DNA of 64,000 bases, from positions 3,844,001 to 3,908,000 of the forward strand of contig NZ_CP010776.1 of NCBI RefSeq assembly GCF_001577755.1, written 5' to 3'. This stretch comes from Rufibacter sp. DG15C (GTDB lineage: Bacteria > Bacteroidota > Bacteroidia > Cytophagales > Hymenobacteraceae). Both the position numbers and the translations under genes were made by a program. The notes under the pieces were generated by a model. The model did not search any database, was not told the origin of the DNA, and saw only the letters and a list, made by a program, of their open reading frames with translations. Shown one piece after another: positions 54,119 through 62,002 of this stretch. How positions within the stretch are numbered: position 1 is the stretch's first letter; every line of letters begins with the position of its first letter.

Positions 54119-54227
54119 ATTTATATTCCCCAGCGCACTATGCGGTTGGGTTCAGGAATTAGCACCTTACACCAAGGTAGGTTGCTAGAGCTTCACAGAG
54201 CCTGTCTCTCCACTCTTCTTTATAAAT
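54119..54227 (-). ncRNA. SAM-I (S-box) riboswitch upstream of metY
   Basis: On the minus strand the conserved SAM-I core is readable in order: AAGAAGAGTGGAGAGAC, then AGGCTC-TGTGAA-GCTCTAGCAACC, then CCTTGGTGTAAGGTGCTAATTCC. The closing P1 stem is ATTTATA (54221-54227) with TATAAAT (54119-54125). SAM binding is expected to lower expression of the metY-metX-hom operon. A P1-linked terminator is not obvious; the upstream ORF begins 8 nt after P1, so the switch may act on that ORF's translation. Confidence 0.93.
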
Positions 54228-54256
54228 CAACTACCGGAATAATTGACTTGATGACG

Positions 54257-54287
54257 CAAATGTATAGACGAATTGGACAAAAACAAA
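54257..54287 (-). promoter_or_regulatory. Promoter of the met operon
   Basis: On the minus strand TTTG (54284-54287) and TACATTTG (54257-54264) are separated by exactly 19 nt, a full match to the Bacteroidota housekeeping promoter. Transcription should begin near 54250, just before the riboswitch. Confidence 0.75.
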
Positions 54288-54298
54288 AATTCGTCTAT
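54264..54298. promoter_or_regulatory. 11-bp perfect inverted repeat overlapping the met promoter
   Basis: ATAGACGAATT (54264-54274) and AATTCGTCTAT (54288-54298) flank the -33 box and fill the promoter spacer. Position and symmetry suggest an operator for a dimeric regulator, separate from the riboswitch. Confidence 0.55.
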
Positions 54299-54335
54299 TT
54301 TTTTCTTTTTTTCTCTACGCAGGTTTGTGCACTTT

Positions 54336-54373
54336 CGTTTTCGGCTTCTTTTCTGGAAAACAGGCCAAAAACG
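54336..54373. repeat. Palindromic intergenic hairpin, copy 17
   Basis: CGTTTTCGGCTTCTTTTC with the consensus right arm GAAAACAGGCCAAAAACG. It lies 18 nt upstream of the purC -33 box, between divergent genes, so it is not a 3' element here. Confidence 0.85.
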
Positions 54374-54390
54374 GAAACCGCTTTTTCTGC

Positions 54391-54420
54391 TTGCCCCCTT
54401 CGCATCCTTTTCTAACTTTG
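54391..54420 (+). promoter_or_regulatory. Promoter of purC
   Basis: TTG (54391-54393), 19 nt, then TAACTTTG (54413-54420) matches the Bacteroidota promoter. The purC ATG follows 18 nt later, so the leader is short. Confidence 0.7.
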
Positions 54421-54438
54421 CCTCCTTAAGCCCACGCC

Positions 54439-55374
54439 ATGCAAGCGCTCAAAGAAACCAATTTCCATTTTCCGCAGCAGACCGGCTTCTACCGGGGCAA
54501 GGTGCGGGACGTCTATTACTTTCAAGACAAGCTGGCCCTGGTGGCCACCGACCGCATCTCTGCCTTTGACGTGGTTCTGCCCAGAGCCATTCCTTATAAA
54601 GGACAGGTCTTAAATCAGATTGCCGCCAAATTCCTGGAAGCTACCAAAGACGTAGTGCCCAACTGGGTCATCAGTCATCCGGCACCCAACGTGACCATTG
54701 GCAAGCAATGTGAGACTTATAAAGTGGAGATGGTAATACGCGGGTATCTGGCCGGCCATGCCTGGCGCGAGTACAGCGCCGGCAAGCGTACGGTGTGCGG
54801 CGTTTCTATGCCCGAAGGCTTGAAAGAGAACGACAGACTGCCTGCGCCCATCATCACCCCCACTACCAAAGCTGCCGAAGGCCACGACGAGGACATCTCT
54901 AGAGAGGAAATCATCCGCCAAGGCATAGTCTCTGAAGAAGAGTACCAACAATTGGAAGTTTACACCAGGGCGCTATTTCAAAAAGGCACCGAGTTGGCGG
55001 CTGAGCGAGGCTTGATTTTGGTGGACACTAAATATGAGTTCGGGAAGGCAGACGGGGTCATCTATGTGATAGATGAAATACACACCCCAGATTCTTCAAG
55101 GTTCTTTTACTCAGAGGGTTACCAAGAGAGACAAGATGCCAACCAGCCGCAACGGCAACTTTCTAAAGAATTTGTACGTCAATGGCTGATAGAACAAGGT
55201 TTCCAAGGGAAGGACGGCCAGCAGGTGCCCGAGATGACCGATGAGAAGGTGTCCGAAATATCCCAGCGTTACATTGAATTATACGAGCAAGTCCTAGGCG
55301 AAACGTTCTCCCCCCAGCCCTACGCCCAGGACCTGGAAGCTTTGCAGAAGAGCATTGCCGCCAACATTTTTTAA
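54439..55374 (+). CDS. purC: Phosphoribosylaminoimidazole-succinocarboxamide synthase
   Basis: A 311-residue purine-synthesis enzyme joining aspartate to CAIR with [46 protein letters not shown] (about 18-60) is the family signature, with GKVRD in the ATP site. [34 protein letters not shown] and [13 protein letters not shown] segments follow. The protein is longer than E. coli PurC (237) and has the C-terminal extension common in Bacteroidota and eukaryotes. It has its own promoter and is followed by the STAS gene. Confidence 0.96.
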   Translation: MQALKETNFHFPQQTGFYRGKVRDVYYFQDKLALVATDRISAFDVVLPRAIPYKGQVLNQIAAKFLEATKDVVPNWVISHPAPNVTIGKQCETYKVEMVIRGYLAGHAWREYSAGKRTVCGVSMPEGLKENDRLPAPIITPTTKAAEGHDEDISREEIIRQGIVSEEEYQQLEVYTRALFQKGTELAAERGLILVDTKYEFGKADGVIYVIDEIHTPDSSRFFYSEGYQERQDANQPQRQLSKEFVRQWLIEQGFQGKDGQQVPEMTDEKVSEISQRYIELYEQVLGETFSPQPYAQDLEALQKSIAANIF

Positions 55375-55442
55375 CCTAGTTTGTTACAGATATTCCACCA
55401 ATTTTTGGTAGATTCGCACTCTAAACCTTTTTGCTGTTACTT

Positions 55443-55820
55443 ATGAAGTACACAATTGATAAAAAAGAGAATTATACCGTCATCACGATAGATGAAAAGA
55501 AGCTTGACACCACGATCGCGCCAGATCTGAAGTCAGAGTTTGTGAAATTGAACGCAGAAGGTATAACTAATTTGATCCTAGATCTTACCAACGTAAAATA
55601 TACAGATTCATCAGGGCTTTCTTCTATCCTGATTGCTAACCGTCTTTGCAACTCTTCTGGAGGAGTATTGATCTTGACTGGCTTGCAGGAGCACGTAATG
55701 AAGTTGATCACTATCTCTAAGTTAGAGTCTGTGTTGAACATCTTGCCTACGGTAGAAGAAGGTATTGACCGTGTGTTCTTACACGAGATTGAGAGCGATC
55801 TTACCAAGAAAGAAGAATAG
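55443..55820 (+). CDS. STAS-domain protein (anti-sigma factor antagonist-like)
   Basis: A 125-residue single-domain STAS protein. The central motif LILDLTNVKYTDSSGLSSIL has the phosphorylatable serine at S56 or S57, followed by ILTGLQEHVMKLITISKLESVLNI. Such proteins (SpoIIAA-like) switch anti-sigma factors or other partners by serine phosphorylation. Start is the ATG at 55443 (MKYTIDKKENYTVITI), where STAS homology starts. No kinase or sigma-factor partner is adjacent. It probably shares a transcript with the RNase Z gene 17 nt downstream. Confidence 0.92.
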   Translation: MKYTIDKKENYTVITIDEKKLDTTIAPDLKSEFVKLNAEGITNLILDLTNVKYTDSSGLSSILIANRLCNSSGGVLILTGLQEHVMKLITISKLESVLNILPTVEEGIDRVFLHEIESDLTKKEE

Positions 55821-55837
55821 TCTAAAAGGGCGTCGGT

Positions 55838-56755
55838 TTGGACTTTGAGTTAAAAATCCTTGGCAGTTCTTCTGCTACGCCCTCTTTTGACCGACATCAT
55901 ACCGCCCAACTTTTGGCAATTGGCAATCAATTAAACCTGATTGATTGCGGAGAAGGTACACAAATGCAGCTGATGCGTTACAAAGTAAAGCATCAGCGCA
56001 TTTGTAACATCTTCATTAGTCACCTCCACGGTGACCATTATTTTGGCTTACCCGGTTTGCTGTCTACCATGCATTTGCAGCAGCGCACCGCCTCCCTCAA
56101 CCTCTTTGGACCTAAAGGCTTAGCTGAGATTCTATCTCTCCAGTTTAAGTACGCCGGCACCCAGCTTCCTTACAAGATCAACTTCCATGAAGTAGACACC
56201 ACCGTCTCCCGGAAGATTTTTGAGGACAAAACCATCACGGTGCACACCTTGCCCATGCAACACCGCATCAACTGCTGTGGCTACCTGTTCAAGGAAAAGC
56301 AAAAGCCCCGCCACCTGCTTAAAAGCAAACTTCCCGCCTTCTTGACGCCGCCTCAGCTGGTGCGCTTGAAATGGGGTGAGGATGTTTTGGATGAAGCCGG
56401 TAAGATATTGGTGCGGAACGCAGATGTAACCACCAATCCCAAGCATAGCCGCAGTTACGCCTACTGCTCAGACACCAAGTACAAAGAAGATATTCTGCCC
56501 CTGATTAAAGGAGTGGATCTGCTCTACCATGAGTCTACGTTCCTGAGTGACATGACCCAGCGCGCGGACTACACCTTTCATAGTACGGCTCAGCAGGCGG
56601 CTACACTGGCGTTGAAGGCTCAGGTAAAGCGTCTGCTCATCGGCCATTTCTCGGCCCGCTACAAGGACTTAACCCCGCTTCTAGCAGAGGCGCAGGCCGT
56701 ATTTCCGAATACGAATCTGGCAGTTGAAGGAAAGACTATTAATGTCTTGGAGTAG
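55838..56755 (+). CDS. rnz: Ribonuclease Z (tRNA 3'-processing endonuclease)
   Basis: A 305-residue metallo-beta-lactamase nuclease that cuts the 3' trailer of tRNA precursors. The zinc motif is HLHGDHYFG with H62, H64, D66 and H67. SSATPSFDRH at the start, the GLPGLL sequence and YCSDTKY, with the HESTF segment further on, are typical. The start is a TTG at 55838 with AAAGGG about 5 nt upstream; no ATG gives the conserved N-terminus. Two of the three tRNAs in this window lack an encoded CCA and so need this enzyme's activity. Confidence 0.94.
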   Translation: MDFELKILGSSSATPSFDRHHTAQLLAIGNQLNLIDCGEGTQMQLMRYKVKHQRICNIFISHLHGDHYFGLPGLLSTMHLQQRTASLNLFGPKGLAEILSLQFKYAGTQLPYKINFHEVDTTVSRKIFEDKTITVHTLPMQHRINCCGYLFKEKQKPRHLLKSKLPAFLTPPQLVRLKWGEDVLDEAGKILVRNADVTTNPKHSRSYAYCSDTKYKEDILPLIKGVDLLYHESTFLSDMTQRADYTFHSTAQQAATLALKAQVKRLLIGHFSARYKDLTPLLAEAQAVFPNTNLAVEGKTINVLE

Positions 56756-57239
56756 TCACCTATATCTTTGGTTGTTATAATCAAAAACAGAAACTGCCTT
56801 ATCGCCCATAAATTTGCTTGCCGTTGCTGATGTTATCAACAACGACCATGACTGCCTTTCTGCAAGCAAGATTTTGTGCCTTCCCATTGGCTGTTCCTAA
56901 GAAAGTCTTCTATTCCGGTGCCCTTATGCTCCTTCGTTGCATTGTCTCCGCCAAGCGCTCGCGGCCGCGGGGCCCCGTCTTCCCGCCTCGCGCTGTACCA
57001 GCTTGCCTCTTTTGCATAGTACCACCTCCGGTTCTTTACACTTCCTTGAATTGTCGGGACCGCCGGCTAGTCAGACACAGCAATCTGCTTAGGCGGCTCG
57101 TCGGGAAGACTGGTTTTGGTGCTAGTAGTAAGGACTTCTACTACTCGCAGATTCTCCCCTTGAGGGGAGCGTAGAGGGGTGTTGACATTAGTAGAATTAG
57201 AACATTGAGACAATTGACAATCAGGCATGAACCATATTT

Positions 57240-57276
57240 CGCTTTTGGCCTCATTTCCTGAAAACTGTCCAAAACG
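57240..57276. repeat. Palindromic intergenic hairpin, copy 18
   Basis: CGCTTTTGGCCTCATTTCC with right arm GAAAACTGTCCAAAACG, imperfect. It lies 94 nt upstream of the queuosine-precursor transporter gene. Confidence 0.75.
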
Positions 57277-57336
57277 AGACATCACCAACCAATTACAAGT
57301 CTGGCAGTTAATTAACTAACAATATCGCATAAGCAC

Positions 57337-57344
57337 TATCTTTG
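57337..57344 (+). promoter_or_regulatory. Candidate -7 box for the YhhQ-type transporter
   Basis: TATCTTTG fits TAnnTTTG, 25 nt upstream of the ATG. The -33 element is unclear. Confidence 0.45.
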
Positions 57345-57369
57345 CGACACTATTTAACAAACAAAGCCC

Positions 57370-58164
57370 ATGTCCATTGCCACCGCTGCCCAGTCCATGG
57401 GCTATAGAAAAAGACAGCTCTTCATGGTGTTGAGCGGCATCTTTTTGACCAATGCCTTGCTGGCAGAACTGATTGGCGTCAAGATTTTCTCAGGCGAGGC
57501 GCTTTTTGGTCTACCCGGTGCGCAGATTCCGGTGTTGGGGGCCGCCCTTGATTTCAATTTGACCGCGGGGGTCATCATCTGGCCCATTGTGTTTGTGACC
57601 ACAGACATCATCAATGAGTACTTCGGGCGGGACGGCGTGAAGAAGATTAGCGTGCTTACCGCCATTCTCATTGCCTACGGCTTTCTGGTGATTGTGGCGG
57701 CCACAGGCTTGCCTCCGGCGCAGTTCTGGCTGGATGTGAACAACCAAGGCCCCAACGGAAGCGCCTTTGACATGGACTTCGCCTTTAACCGCGTGTTCAG
57801 ACAGGGATTGGGCATCATCATCGGTTCTTTGGTAGCGTTTTTGGTGGGGCAGTTGCTGGACGCCTACGTGTTCCATAAACTCAAGCATTTGACCGGCAGC
57901 AAGAAGCTTTGGCTGCGCGCCACAGGCTCCACGCTCATCTCCCAGTTGGTAGACACGGTGGTGGTGCTGTTTATTGCATTCTATGTCTTCGGGAACTGGG
58001 ATTTGAAGACGGTGCTCTCAGTATCGGTCATTAATTACCTATACAAATTCACGGTGGCCATCATTTTAACCCCGTTGTTGTATCTGGTGCATCCCATCAT
58101 TGACCGCTACCTGGCCGGCGACCACCACGACGTTCCCATGGACACGTTCATCTCCAACGACTGA
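57370..58164 (+). CDS. Queuosine precursor transporter, YhhQ/VUT family
   Basis: A 264-residue membrane protein with about six or seven hydrophobic segments. FMVLSGIFLTNALLAELIGVKIF, VIIWPIVFVTTDIINEYFG (about 58-76) and STLISQLVDTVVVLFIAFY are family marks of YhhQ, which imports preQ0/preQ1 for queuosine modification of tRNA. No preQ1 riboswitch is seen upstream. A palindromic hairpin begins 4 nt after the stop codon. Confidence 0.92.
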   Translation: MSIATAAQSMGYRKRQLFMVLSGIFLTNALLAELIGVKIFSGEALFGLPGAQIPVLGAALDFNLTAGVIIWPIVFVTTDIINEYFGRDGVKKISVLTAILIAYGFLVIVAATGLPPAQFWLDVNNQGPNGSAFDMDFAFNRVFRQGLGIIIGSLVAFLVGQLLDAYVFHKLKHLTGSKKLWLRATGSTLISQLVDTVVVLFIAFYVFGNWDLKTVLSVSVINYLYKFTVAIILTPLLYLVHPIIDRYLAGDHHDVPMDTFISND

Positions 58165-58167
58165 GTT

Positions 58168-58205
58168 CGTTTTTAGCCTATATTCTGGATAACAGGCCAA
58201 AAACG
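58168..58205. repeat. Palindromic intergenic hairpin, copy 19
   Basis: CGTTTTTAGCCTATATTC with right arm GATAACAGGCCAAAAACG, few mismatches. It begins 4 nt after the transporter stop codon. Confidence 0.88.
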
Positions 58206-58264
58206 GTATTCAAACCGCAGTCCTTCGGGCAAAACCTACTTCACGCTAATTCAGTTTACAGACC

Positions 58265-58921
58265 ATGAGTCAGCAGGCACCGGTGTATTTATTGAGTGGG
58301 TTGGGCGCCGATGAGCGCTTGTTTCATAACTTGAAACTGAAGCACCCCTCCCCGAAGGTGATAAAATGGATTAAGCCAGAACCTGCCGAGTCCTTAAGCC
58401 ATTACGCGCAGCGCCTCCTGCCCCAGATGGAGCCGTCTGACCAACCGCCTATCTTGGTTGGGCTGAGTTTTGGCGGCATGGTGGCCCAGGAGATAGCCAA
58501 ACTCATTCCGGTCAAGCGGGTCATTTTGCTTTCCAGCCTGGCAGATACCAATGCCTTGCCGTGGCACTTCAGGTTAGGCGGTTTTTTGAAATTACAGGAG
58601 TGGCTTCCATTTAACCTGGCCAAGAAATGGCCGGTGCCAGGGTATTGGCTGTTTGGGGTGGATGACCCAGAGGAACGGAAGCTGTTCAACTCCATAGTCC
58701 AGGATACCGATATCCACTTCCTGCGCTGGTCCCTCACCCAGATTCTGAAATGGAAGCACCAGGCCAAAGGCTTTGAGATGGTGGTCATCCACGGAGACGC
58801 TGACAAAGTGTTGCCCGTGCCCCAGCACCCCAACGTCCACGTGCTCAAAGGCGGCGAGCATCTGGTGGTCTTAAACCGGGCCGAAGAGGTGAGTGCTTTG
58901 ATAAACCAATACCTGGACTAG
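58265..58921 (+). CDS. Alpha/beta hydrolase
   Basis: A 218-residue hydrolase of unknown substrate. The nucleophile elbow VGLSFGGMV contains S68, with an oxyanion-side motif LLSGLGADERLF at 9-20. A candidate acid is in VIHGDADKVLPVP and a candidate His is in KGGEHLVVLNRAEE near the end. It lacks a signal peptide. The gene is monocistronic or grouped with trpS; a palindromic hairpin begins 3 nt after its stop. Confidence 0.85.
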   Translation: MSQQAPVYLLSGLGADERLFHNLKLKHPSPKVIKWIKPEPAESLSHYAQRLLPQMEPSDQPPILVGLSFGGMVAQEIAKLIPVKRVILLSSLADTNALPWHFRLGGFLKLQEWLPFNLAKKWPVPGYWLFGVDDPEERKLFNSIVQDTDIHFLRWSLTQILKWKHQAKGFEMVVIHGDADKVLPVPQHPNVHVLKGGEHLVVLNRAEEVSALINQYLD

Positions 58922-58923
58922 TC

Positions 58924-58961
58924 TGTTTTTGGCCTGTTTTCTAGAAATCAGGTTAAAAACG
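58924..58961. repeat. Palindromic intergenic hairpin, copy 20
   Basis: TGTTTTTGGCCTGTTTTC with right arm GAAATCAGGTTAAAAACG, a few mismatches. It begins 3 nt after the hydrolase stop codon. Confidence 0.86.
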
Positions 58962-58975
58962 GAATCCCTTTCTCG

Positions 58976-58999
58976 TTTGCCCGTCAATCGCTTACTTTG
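58976..58999 (+). promoter_or_regulatory. Candidate trpS promoter
   Basis: TTTG (58976-58979) is followed by TTACTTTG (58992-58999), close to the Bacteroidota promoter but with a 12-nt spacer, shorter than usual. The trpS ATG is at 59021. Confidence 0.3.
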
Positions 59000-59020
59000 C
59001 AGGGTAATTACCTATACTCC

Positions 59021-59995
59021 ATGGCACGTATTCTTACCGGTATCCAGAGCAGTGGCCGCCCGCATTTGGGCAACCTGCTGGGCGCCATCCTTCCCGCTAT
59101 TGAGCTTTCCAAGAAAGCCGGCAATGACTCGTTGTATTTCATCGCAGACTTGCATTCGCTCACCTCCATTAGAGACGCCGAGGAGCGCCGCATGAATACG
59201 TACGCAGTGGCGGCGGCTTGGCTGGCCTTCGGGTTTGACACAGACAACAACATCTTCTATAGACAGAGTGACGTTCCAGAGGTGACCGAGTTGACATGGT
59301 ACCTGAGCTGCTTCGCGCCGTTTCCCATGCTGGCCAACGCGCACTCGTTCAAGGATAAATCCGCACGCCGCGGGTTGGCAGACGTGAACGCAGGTTTGTT
59401 CACCTACCCTATCCTCATGGCCGCCGACATTCTGTTGTATGATGCCAACTTCGTGCCCGTGGGCAAAGACCAGGTGCAGCACCTGGAAATCACCCGCGAC
59501 GTGGCCTCTTCCTTCAACCACCTCTACGGCGAGACCTTTGTCATTCCGGAGGTGAAAGTGGACGAGAGCGTGATGACCGTGCCCGGCATTAACGGTGAGA
59601 AGATGAGCAAGTCCTACGGCAATACCATTGACATCTTCCTGCCAGACAAAGAATTGTTGAAACGCGTGAAGAGCATAGTCTCTGACAGCAAGAGCCTGGA
59701 AGAACCAAAAGACCCAGCCACAGACACGACCTTCAAGCTGTACGCCTTGTTGGCCTCTGAGGAGGAATTGGAGACCATGCGCCAGAACTACCTGAACGGC
59801 GGTTTCGGGTACGGCCACGCCAAGCAGGCGCTGTATGATTTGATTATCACCAAATACGCTGAGCCAAGAGAACGCTTCCAGTACTACATGAACAACCTGC
59901 CAGAGATAGACGCCAAACTAGCCGAAGGCGCCGCCAAAGCCCGCGCCATTGGCGCTCCCGTGTTGAAGCGTGTGCGGGAAAAGTTGGGGTTTTAG
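59021..59995 (+). CDS. trpS: Tryptophanyl-tRNA synthetase
   Basis: A 324-residue class I synthetase that charges tRNA-Trp. Start at the ATG 59021 (MARILTGIQSSGRPHLGNLLGAI), which has the HIGH-type motif PHLGN, rather than the upstream TTG at 58997. The KMSKS motif is GEKMSKSYGN near 195-200. PILMAADILLYDANFVPVGKDQVQHLEITRDVA is typical. A terminator lies 43 nt after the stop. Confidence 0.97.
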   Translation: MARILTGIQSSGRPHLGNLLGAILPAIELSKKAGNDSLYFIADLHSLTSIRDAEERRMNTYAVAAAWLAFGFDTDNNIFYRQSDVPEVTELTWYLSCFAPFPMLANAHSFKDKSARRGLADVNAGLFTYPILMAADILLYDANFVPVGKDQVQHLEITRDVASSFNHLYGETFVIPEVKVDESVMTVPGINGEKMSKSYGNTIDIFLPDKELLKRVKSIVSDSKSLEEPKDPATDTTFKLYALLASEEELETMRQNYLNGGFGYGHAKQALYDLIITKYAEPRERFQYYMNNLPEIDAKLAEGAAKARAIGAPVLKRVREKLGF

Positions 59996-60037
59996 GAAAG
60001 ACGCTGGTGGTTGGATATTAGATTTTAGACTTTTGAT

Positions 60038-60078
60038 AAACAGAGAAGCCGAGGCAAGATGTCTCGGCTTCTCTGTTT
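60038..60078 (+). terminator. Terminator after trpS
   Basis: AAACAGAGAAGCCGAG pairs with CTCGGCTTCTCTGTTT over a 9-nt loop. The stem is GC-rich; the T-run is short but present at its base. Confidence 0.88.
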
Positions 60079-60121
60079 AAAGAGATTTTAGCCAACACAA
60101 TTTATGCTACCTAATTAAAAT

Positions 60122-60159
60122 CGTTTTCGGCCTATTTTCACCAAAACAGGCCGAAAACG
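60122..60159. repeat. Palindromic intergenic hairpin, copy 21 (compensated core)
   Basis: CGTTTTCGGCCTATTTT and AAAACAGGCCGAAAACG: the T-A pair next to GGCC in the consensus has become C-G in both arms. It lies between trpS and a convergent small gene, 84 nt from the latter's stop. Confidence 0.94.
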
Positions 60160-60242
60160 AAAACGGCTCCTGCGCAGAATAAATCCGCACAAAAGCCGCT
60201 TCCAATTAAAATCTAAAATTTAATTTCTAGCGTCCTTACAGA

Positions 60243-60743
60243 CTACTCAGACTTCCAGACTTCTTGGCGTACGTTTTTGCCTACGCTTAAGAAGATGCGC
60301 ATAGGGTTGGGTACCAATAGCAAACGGGCCTCTTTGTTAGGATAAGCGTCTGCCTCTACCCATACGCCTTCTTTGCCGGTAATCTCCACCTGGCCATCAC
60401 CATTCATGCTATCTGGCAGGTAAGCGGTGGGCAGTAGGACGTCCGTGTCTGGGCAAACCTGGGCGTGCACATCACCTAGTACGTCCTCCAGGAACTCCCC
60501 GAAGTTGTCGTTGAACTCGTCTTCCAGGTCGTGCAGTTCTTCTTCTACGTCATCGTAGCGCTCATCATTATAGGAAAGCTTGCTGAGTTCTTGCTTCTTT
60601 TGGATAAGCGTTACCAGCGAGTTGTTCAGTTCTTCATTATTCATGCCGTCTGTCGGTTTTTTTACAAATTTTATAACATCTACGGCTAATTCCAAGCGTT
60701 GCTCTAAATCTCCCGTACCAATACTAGTTTTCTTTCCTGCCAA
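60243..60743 (-). CDS. Small acidic protein of unknown function
   Basis: A 166-residue protein, unrecognised. The first half is helical and highly acidic (NNEELNNSLVTLIQKKQELSK, DDVEEELHDLEDEFNDNFGEFLEDVLGDVHAQ), likely a coiled coil. The second half is beta-rich (QVEITGKEGVWVEADAYPNKEARLLLVPNPMRIFLSVG). No signal or membrane segment. The start ATG gives MAGKKTSIGTG; a shorter start at MNNEELNN is possible. Divergent from hpd with a gap of 64 nt. Confidence 0.72.
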   Translation of the reverse strand: MAGKKTSIGTGDLEQRLELAVDVIKFVKKPTDGMNNEELNNSLVTLIQKKQELSKLSYNDERYDDVEEELHDLEDEFNDNFGEFLEDVLGDVHAQVCPDTDVLLPTAYLPDSMNGDGQVEITGKEGVWVEADAYPNKEARLLLVPNPMRIFLSVGKNVRQEVWKSE

Positions 60744-60807
60744 TTTCTCCTATTTTTACCTAGAAAACACGGTTTTCTGACAATTTCATCTAATTAAAGA
60801 ACATAAA

Positions 60808-61908
60808 ATGACCATGGCCACAGATTTCCTTCCTCTCAACGGCACAGATTATATTGAGTTCTATGTAGGTAACGCCAAGCAAGCCGCCTACTTTTATCAA
60901 AGCGCCTTCGGGTTTGAGCAGGTAGCCTACGCGGGTCCAGAAACAGGTTTACGTGACCGCGTGAGCTATGTCTTGCAACAAGGCAAGATACGTTTTGTAT
61001 TAACAACGTCTTTGGTGCCAGAGTCCCCTATCTCTGAGCACGTGCGCTTGCATGGTGACGGCGTGAAAGTTATGGCCCTGTGGGTGGATGATGCTTATAA
61101 GTCTTATGAGGAAACCACTAAGCGCGGCGCCAAGTCGGCGGGTGAGCCACAGACTTTATCAGATGAGTTCGGCGAAGTGAAAATGGCTTCCATCTATACG
61201 TACGGCGAGACCATCCACACCTTTGTGGAGCGCAAGAACTACACCGGTGCTTTCATGCCGGGGTTCGTGGCCAAGAAAAGCTCAGTGCCCGTTTCTCCAA
61301 TTGGCTTAAAGCACGTAGACCACTGCGTAGGCAACGTGGGCTGGGGCGAAATGAACACCTGGGTGAAGTTTTATGAGGAAGTAATGGGCTTCCAGTTGCT
61401 CTTGACCTTTGACGATGAGGACATCTCTACCGAGTATTCTGCTCTAATGTCTAAGGTAATGAGCAACGGCAACGGCTACGTGAAATTCCCGATCAACGAG
61501 CCCGCTGAAGGCAAGAAAAAGTCGCAGATTGAAGAGTACCTGGATTTCTATCATAGCCCGGGCGTGCAGCACATCGCCATTGCTACGGATGACATTGTGA
61601 GCACTGTAGGTGAATTGCGCAGACGCGGCATAGAATTCCTTTCTGTGCCAGCATCCTACTATACAGACCTAGCGGACCGGGTAGGCAAGATTGACGAAGA
61701 CATGAAGCCATTGCAGGACCTCAACATTCTGGTGGACCGTGACAATGAAGGCTATCTTTTGCAAATCTTCACCAAGCCCGCCCAGGACAGACCTACCGTC
61801 TTTTTTGAAATCATACAGCGCAAGGGAGCCAAATCTTTCGGGAAAGGAAACTTCAAGGCCCTGTTTGAGTCTATTGAGCGCGAGCAAGCCCTGCGCGGAA
61901 ATCTTTAA
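60808..61908 (+). CDS. hpd: 4-hydroxyphenylpyruvate dioxygenase
   Basis: A 366-residue Fe(II) dioxygenase that converts 4-hydroxyphenylpyruvate to homogentisate in tyrosine degradation. It has two vicinal-oxygen-chelate domains (about 10-150 and 165-340). The metal ligands are H172 (VDHCVGNV), H255 (GVQHIAIAT) and E334 (FFEIIQRKG). SPGVQHIAIATDDIV, FFEIIQRKGAKSFGKGNFKALFESIEREQ at the end are near-identical in the family. Other genes of the homogentisate pathway are not in this window. Start chosen at MTMATDFLPL; the second ATG, two codons later, is also possible. Confidence 0.97.
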   Translation: MTMATDFLPLNGTDYIEFYVGNAKQAAYFYQSAFGFEQVAYAGPETGLRDRVSYVLQQGKIRFVLTTSLVPESPISEHVRLHGDGVKVMALWVDDAYKSYEETTKRGAKSAGEPQTLSDEFGEVKMASIYTYGETIHTFVERKNYTGAFMPGFVAKKSSVPVSPIGLKHVDHCVGNVGWGEMNTWVKFYEEVMGFQLLLTFDDEDISTEYSALMSKVMSNGNGYVKFPINEPAEGKKKSQIEEYLDFYHSPGVQHIAIATDDIVSTVGELRRRGIEFLSVPASYYTDLADRVGKIDEDMKPLQDLNILVDRDNEGYLLQIFTKPAQDRPTVFFEIIQRKGAKSFGKGNFKALFESIEREQALRGNL

Positions 61909-61910
61909 TA

Positions 61911-61987
61911 ATTTGGAGATGTGAAGATTTGGAGATGTGAAAATGTTTTAAACGTTGCCATCTCCACATTTTCACATCTCCAAATCT
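61911..61987. repeat. Nested direct and inverted repeats after hpd
   Basis: TTTGGAGATGTGAA occurs twice in a row. A perfect 22-bp inverted repeat pairs 61925-61946 with 61966-61987, with a 19-nt spacer. It starts 3 nt after the hpd stop, so it could act as a 3' hairpin or terminator. The unit ATTTGGAGATGTGAA resembles a dispersed intergenic repeat of Bacteroidota. Confidence 0.85.
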
Positions 61988-62002
61988 TCAAATTAAACAC
62001 GG

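Larger units (their letters stand above)
56756..57369. other. 614-nt gap with a GC-rich repeat-like block
   Basis: No convincing gene. It contains an unusually GC-rich patch (CTCGCGGCCGCGGGGCCCCG near 56959) within AT-richer DNA, then CTCCCCTTGAGGGGAG near 57152, a small palindrome of a kind common in dispersed Bacteroidota repeats, then a palindromic hairpin and a -7 box. Reading frames across it look non-biological. The block resembles a decayed dispersed repeat. Confidence 0.55.

Noticed and set aside
56818-57174. 118-codon reading frame across the GC-rich block
   Set aside because: Composition is unlike a protein (runs of Pro, Arg and Cys) and no known domain; more likely a repeat. Listed as a non-coding block instead.
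57067-57288. 73-codon frame on minus in the same gap
   Set aside because: It runs across the small palindrome and a copy of the hairpin family, so it is not likely to be a gene, although its C-terminal stretch reads like ordinary protein.
59012-59818. Long antisense reading frame (268 codons) opposite trpS
   Set aside because: It lies fully within trpS on the other strand and its translation has no domain features; it is a by-product of the biased codon use of trpS.
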